From NCBI RefSeq assembly GCF_000416235.1, contig NZ_ATLO01000011.1:58737-122736 (forward strand): 64,000 bases of DNA. Reading direction: 5' to 3'. Below are positions 61,458-64,000 of the stretch, in pieces. A program made the position numbers and the translations under genes. The stretch is from Pseudomonas sp. CFII64 (GTDB taxonomy: Bacteria; Pseudomonadota; Gammaproteobacteria; Pseudomonadales; Pseudomonadaceae). Below the pieces are notes generated by a model, which saw only the letters and a list, made by a program, of their open reading frames with translations, had not been told where the DNA came from and searched no databases. Within the stretch, counting starts at the first letter, position 1, and the number at the start of each line of letters is the position of its first letter.

Positions 61458-64000
61458 CTACTCACTTCGAAATCGCACTTGTTTGAGTTCGATGTCGAAT
61501 TTCGATTTGTAACTTTGCTTTTCAAGCATTTTCCAGGCGAGAGCCTGTCGGTAATGAGCAGGGTTCTCGAGCGCTCCCCCGTTATTCCAAACCATCTGAA
61601 GCTCAGCGAACTCATCGGAGGAAGCTGACGCTCGCCGCATGACCAAGGAGCCAGTTCTTTTGAAAAGTGAATCGCTCGCCGTCTTTTGAGCCAGTCCTGT
61701 ACGCTCAAGTGCATCTCCTATTTCAGATGTCGCGGCCGCTCGCCCTCCCCCAACTGGAGTGGAAGAAGCAGCGTCGGCGAGCGCTTTGGAAGCCATCACT
61801 GACCCCATTCTTGCCCCAATAGCGACCCCTCCAGCCGCACCCGCCACAATCCCCGTCCCGAGACTCAACCACCCTAACCCTTCGCTCAATTCCCCTTTCG
61901 TCATCGCACTGCCCGCAGCACTCCCCACTGAAATCACCGTTGCAGCAATCGACACCTTGGTCGCAACGGCTGCCACCGCACCGGCGGTAGCCACGCTGAC
62001 TCCCAACGCGGCAGTCACAGGTGCCGCAATTCCCGCCGTCAATACAGTAGCGGCAACGCCAGCGACCAAACCTACCCACCAGGGAATATGCCCATCCGGA
62101 TCCAGATAATTCACCGGATCCCCGACGCAATACGCATAGGCATTCAAGCCGCCGTCATCAAAGGGACTCAAACTGTCCGGGCTGTGAAAGCGCATCAGCG
62201 CCGGGTTGTAGGCGCGATAGCCTTGTCCCAGCAGATACCAGCCGGTTGTCGCTTCGCGCAGTTCGCCATTGAAGCCCGAGTGGCTGGCGGCGGGTGCGGC
62301 CGAGCTTTGGTGGCCGTAGGCGTTGTAACTCAGGTCGTTGGCGCTCTCTGGACTCACCTCAGCCAGGACGGTCTTCTTTGCATCGGTGGCCAATAGCTGT
62401 GTACCGGCATTATTTCCGCTTTGGTGTTCTGCCAACAGGTGCTCACCGGCCCGGACAAAGCTGCGTTGCTCTTCGCCGCGCAATTGATTGGCAAGCTGTC
62501 CGTCCCGGTAAAAACGCTGTTCCTTGCCCTCGGTGCTTTGGCTGTTGGTCAAACTGTCCAGGGCGTCGTAGCCATAATCGACCGCAGGGGCATCGCCCGC
62601 TGCGCTGACGCTCAGCAAACGCCCCAGCGCGTCGTAGTCGAGCAATCGCCCTGCCTCATCGATCGTCAGGTTGCCGTTCGCGTCATAGTCAAGTTCGATA
62701 CGCGCCGGATAATCCGCGTGGCTATTGCTGACTGCGCTGAGCTGCACAGGATCTTCGCCGTTGTATTCATACAGGGCGATATTGCTGCCCCCGGCGAATA
62801 CCGTCGTCACCTCGGTGAGGTTGTCCAGCGCATCGAACTTGAATGACTGGCTCTGGATCTGCTTGCCCTGGGGGTCCAGCGGCGAATTCGGGCCGGTTGC
62901 GGTGTACAGCTCAAGCCTGCCGCGTGGGTCGTATTCAAATGTTTCGTCGCGCAGCAGCGTGCTGCCTTCGCGCAAGGTGCGTTGTTGCAGATGATCGGCT
63001 GCGTCATAGGCTTGAGCCAACTGTTGCTCAACGCCACCCGGCAGGACAAAACTGCGTAACACTTCGCGCCCGACATCGTCGTATTCCAGGCTGATACGCA
63101 GGCTCTGGGCTTGCGCACTGTCGACCGTCTCAATGCTTTCGGTCTGCCCCAAGACGTTGTAGGTGATGGCGCAAACCAGTGTTCCAGCCTTGGTACTTTC
63201 CAGACGACCGCTGCTGTCGTAAGTCCAGGTCTGAGTCGCACCCACTACATCGGTATAACTGAGCAACAGGCCATCAAGGCTGTATTGATACTGCATGGCA
63301 TAGGTCTCGCCGCCCTGGACCCGGCGCTCTTCCTTGAGCTCGCCACTGGCGAAATAGTCCCGCTCCAGCTCCTGATCCTGCTCCTTGCTGCTCATCAGCC
63401 GCGCATTTTGCGGATCATAGGTGTAATCGGCGGTGCTGTTCAGCAGCTTGCGCTGAATGGGTTGTTCGCCCAGTTGCGGCTGATACAGATAATCGATGGC
63501 CTCCCCGCTCGGCGTATGCACCTTGTCGGGTTGCAGGCGCCCTTCAATAAACTCAAAACGCGTTACCCGGCCTCCGACGGTCGAGTCGATCATGCGATCC
63601 AGGCCGTCAAAGCTTTGCTCACCCAGCAGTACGCCATCGACACTGATGGCAACCGGCAAATCTTCCCGGCTGTGGCTGGCGTAGGCTCGTTCGACCTGCG
63701 CGTTGTCAGGCAGGCGATTGCCTAAGAGCCGGTCAAAGGCGTCGTAGCTGAATTCGCGGGAATTCCCCAGTGCGTCGACCTGTGCAAAGGTCCGACCCAG
63801 GCCATCGTAATGGGTGGACTCCAGACTGATTCGGTTGCCGCTCAGATCCAGCCGTTCGATGGAGTCCGGCTTGTCGAACAGATTGTTGACGGTGATGGTT
63901 TTGCCCATGCCCGCCTGCCATTCGGTGGTCGTGCGCTTGATCTGATCGACAACCTTGTGGCGTTCGATGCCATCCGGCCCGGTCACACTGCGCTGTTCCC
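61458..64000 (-). CDS. Rhs/YD-repeat polymorphic toxin, 3' part
   Basis: The frame is open to the window edge, so the start lies beyond it; at least 846 residues are visible. Many YD repeats (YDALGRLLSVS, YDPRGRLELYTATG, YDSSGRLESTKAG) build the Rhs shell. The core end is LLGQGYRAYNPALMRFHSPDSLSPFDDGG... to DPDGH near residue 675. After it come IPWWVGLVAGVAATVLTAGIAAP, a long Ala/Gly-rich hydrophobic region (~110 residues) and a polar C-terminus (RALAWKML-type helix, KSKFDIELKQVRFRSE). The tip is the likely toxin but matches no family I recognise. The proposed role is interbacterial competition. Confidence 0.9.
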   Translation of the reverse strand, partial: EQRSVTGPDGIERHKVVDQIKRTTTEWQAGMGKTITVNNLFDKPDSIERLDLSGNRISLESTHYDGLGRTFAQVDALGNSREFSYDAFDRLLGNRLPDNAQVERAYASHSREDLPVAISVDGVLLGEQSFDGLDRMIDSTVGGRVTRFEFIEGRLQPDKVHTPSGEAIDYLYQPQLGEQPIQRKLLNSTADYTYDPQNARLMSSKEQDQELERDYFASGELKEERRVQGGETYAMQYQYSLDGLLLSYTDVVGATQTWTYDSSGRLESTKAGTLVCAITYNVLGQTESIETVDSAQAQSLRISLEYDDVGREVLRSFVLPGGVEQQLAQAYDAADHLQQRTLREGSTLLRDETFEYDPRGRLELYTATGPNSPLDPQGKQIQSQSFKFDALDNLTEVTTVFAGGSNIALYEYNGEDPVQLSAVSNSHADYPARIELDYDANGNLTIDEAGRLLDYDALGRLLSVSAAGDAPAVDYGYDALDSLTNSQSTEGKEQRFYRDGQLANQLRGEEQRSFVRAGEHLLAEHQSGNNAGTQLLATDAKKTVLAEVSPESANDLSYNAYGHQSSAAPAASHSGFNGELREATTGWYLLGQGYRAYNPALMRFHSPDSLSPFDDGGLNAYAYCVGDPVNYLDPDGHIPWWVGLVAGVAATVLTAGIAAPVTAALGVSVATAGAVAAVATKVSIAATVISVGSAAGSAMTKGELSEGLGWLSLGTGIVAGAAGGVAIGARMGSVMASKALADAASSTPVGGGRAAATSEIGDALERTGLAQKTASDSLFKRTGSLVMRRASASSDEFAELQMVWNNGGALENPAHYRQALAWKMLEKQSYKSKFDIELKQVRFRSE

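Noticed and set aside
1..64000. CRISPR arrays, tRNA or rRNA genes, insertion sequences, prophage
   Set aside because: No regularly spaced repeat array, cloverleaf, rRNA signature, transposase or phage gene cluster was seen. The DUF1469 'holin' family name does not indicate a phage here.

Overview
The window is chromosomal DNA from a fluorescent-type Pseudomonas. The main evidence is gene order: cmaX-cfrX-cmpX-sigX-oprF sits beside an assimilatory nitrate cluster, as in P. aeruginosa. A prpR-B-C-acnD-prpF-prpD methylcitrate operon, a ppsA/ppsR pair, rmf next to pyrD, and several REP-type palindromes in the spacers agree with this. Codon use is uniformly GC-rich, except for an AT-rich regulatory patch at 13.5-13.7 kb. 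The species cannot be fixed from the sequence alone.

Layout. (1) 0-6 kb: 3' part of a Kef-type K+/H+ antiporter, a tandem REP cluster, molybdenum-cofactor genes (moeA, moaB, divergent mobA), a small lipoprotein, an RluA-type pseudouridine synthase and sodC. (2) 6-12.8 kb: a glutaredoxin-like protein, a degenerate PAP2-like membrane protein, an Amt ammonium channel, a DUF883/DUF1469/YqjK-like trio, an EAL phosphodiesterase and a dGTPase-family protein. (3) 13-18.1 kb: a BvgAS/EvgAS-like phosphorelay made of a lone receiver, a LuxR-type regulator and a hybrid kinase split into two overlapping reading frames. BvgA-type inverted heptads lie upstream of the LuxR-type regulator. (4) 18.1-26.7 kb: housekeeping genes yggL, dacB, a CHASE-PAS-GGDEF protein, rlmL, rmf and pyrD.

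(5) 26.8-37 kb: nitrate assimilation. nasS-nasT encode the nitrate sensor and an ANTAR antiterminator. They are followed by the nitrate transporter, a PP2C/Ser-Thr kinase fusion, an FAD/NAD(P)H electron-transfer protein, the molybdopterin nitrate reductase, and a cobA-type gene disrupted by a deletion of about 25 bp. Three separate leaders (upstream of nasS, of the transporter and of the FAD protein) each show a sigma-54-like -24/-12 element, two hairpins with six-base loops of the form AANGRC, and a terminator whose 5' arm overlaps the second hairpin. This is the architecture expected for NasT antitermination, so the cluster appears to contain its regulator and three of its targets. The molybdenum-cofactor genes at the left end would supply the nitrate reductase. 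No siroheme nitrite reductase (NirBD) is present in the window.

(6) 37-49 kb: an AraC regulator, an SDR enzyme, oprF, sigX, cmpX, cfrX, cmaX, a RraA-like protein, an alpha/beta hydrolase, then ppsA and divergent ppsR. (7) 48-57 kb: the methylcitrate pathway for propionate, headed by a GntR regulator with GTCGAC-centred palindromes around its start. (8) 57-60 kb: a retropepsin-like protease, an inactive transglutaminase/7TM protein and a RimK-like ATP-grasp ligase. (9) 60-64 kb: an Rhs polymorphic-toxin locus. A short rhs gene, frameshifted at a C6 tract, ends on the ligase stop codon; a displaced copy of the ligase 3' end lies beyond it; and a long rhs gene runs off the window.

The most notable signals are the three coordinated ANTAR leaders, the split BvgS-like kinase with its candidate operators, the cobA deletion, and the Rhs locus with its duplicated ligase end.
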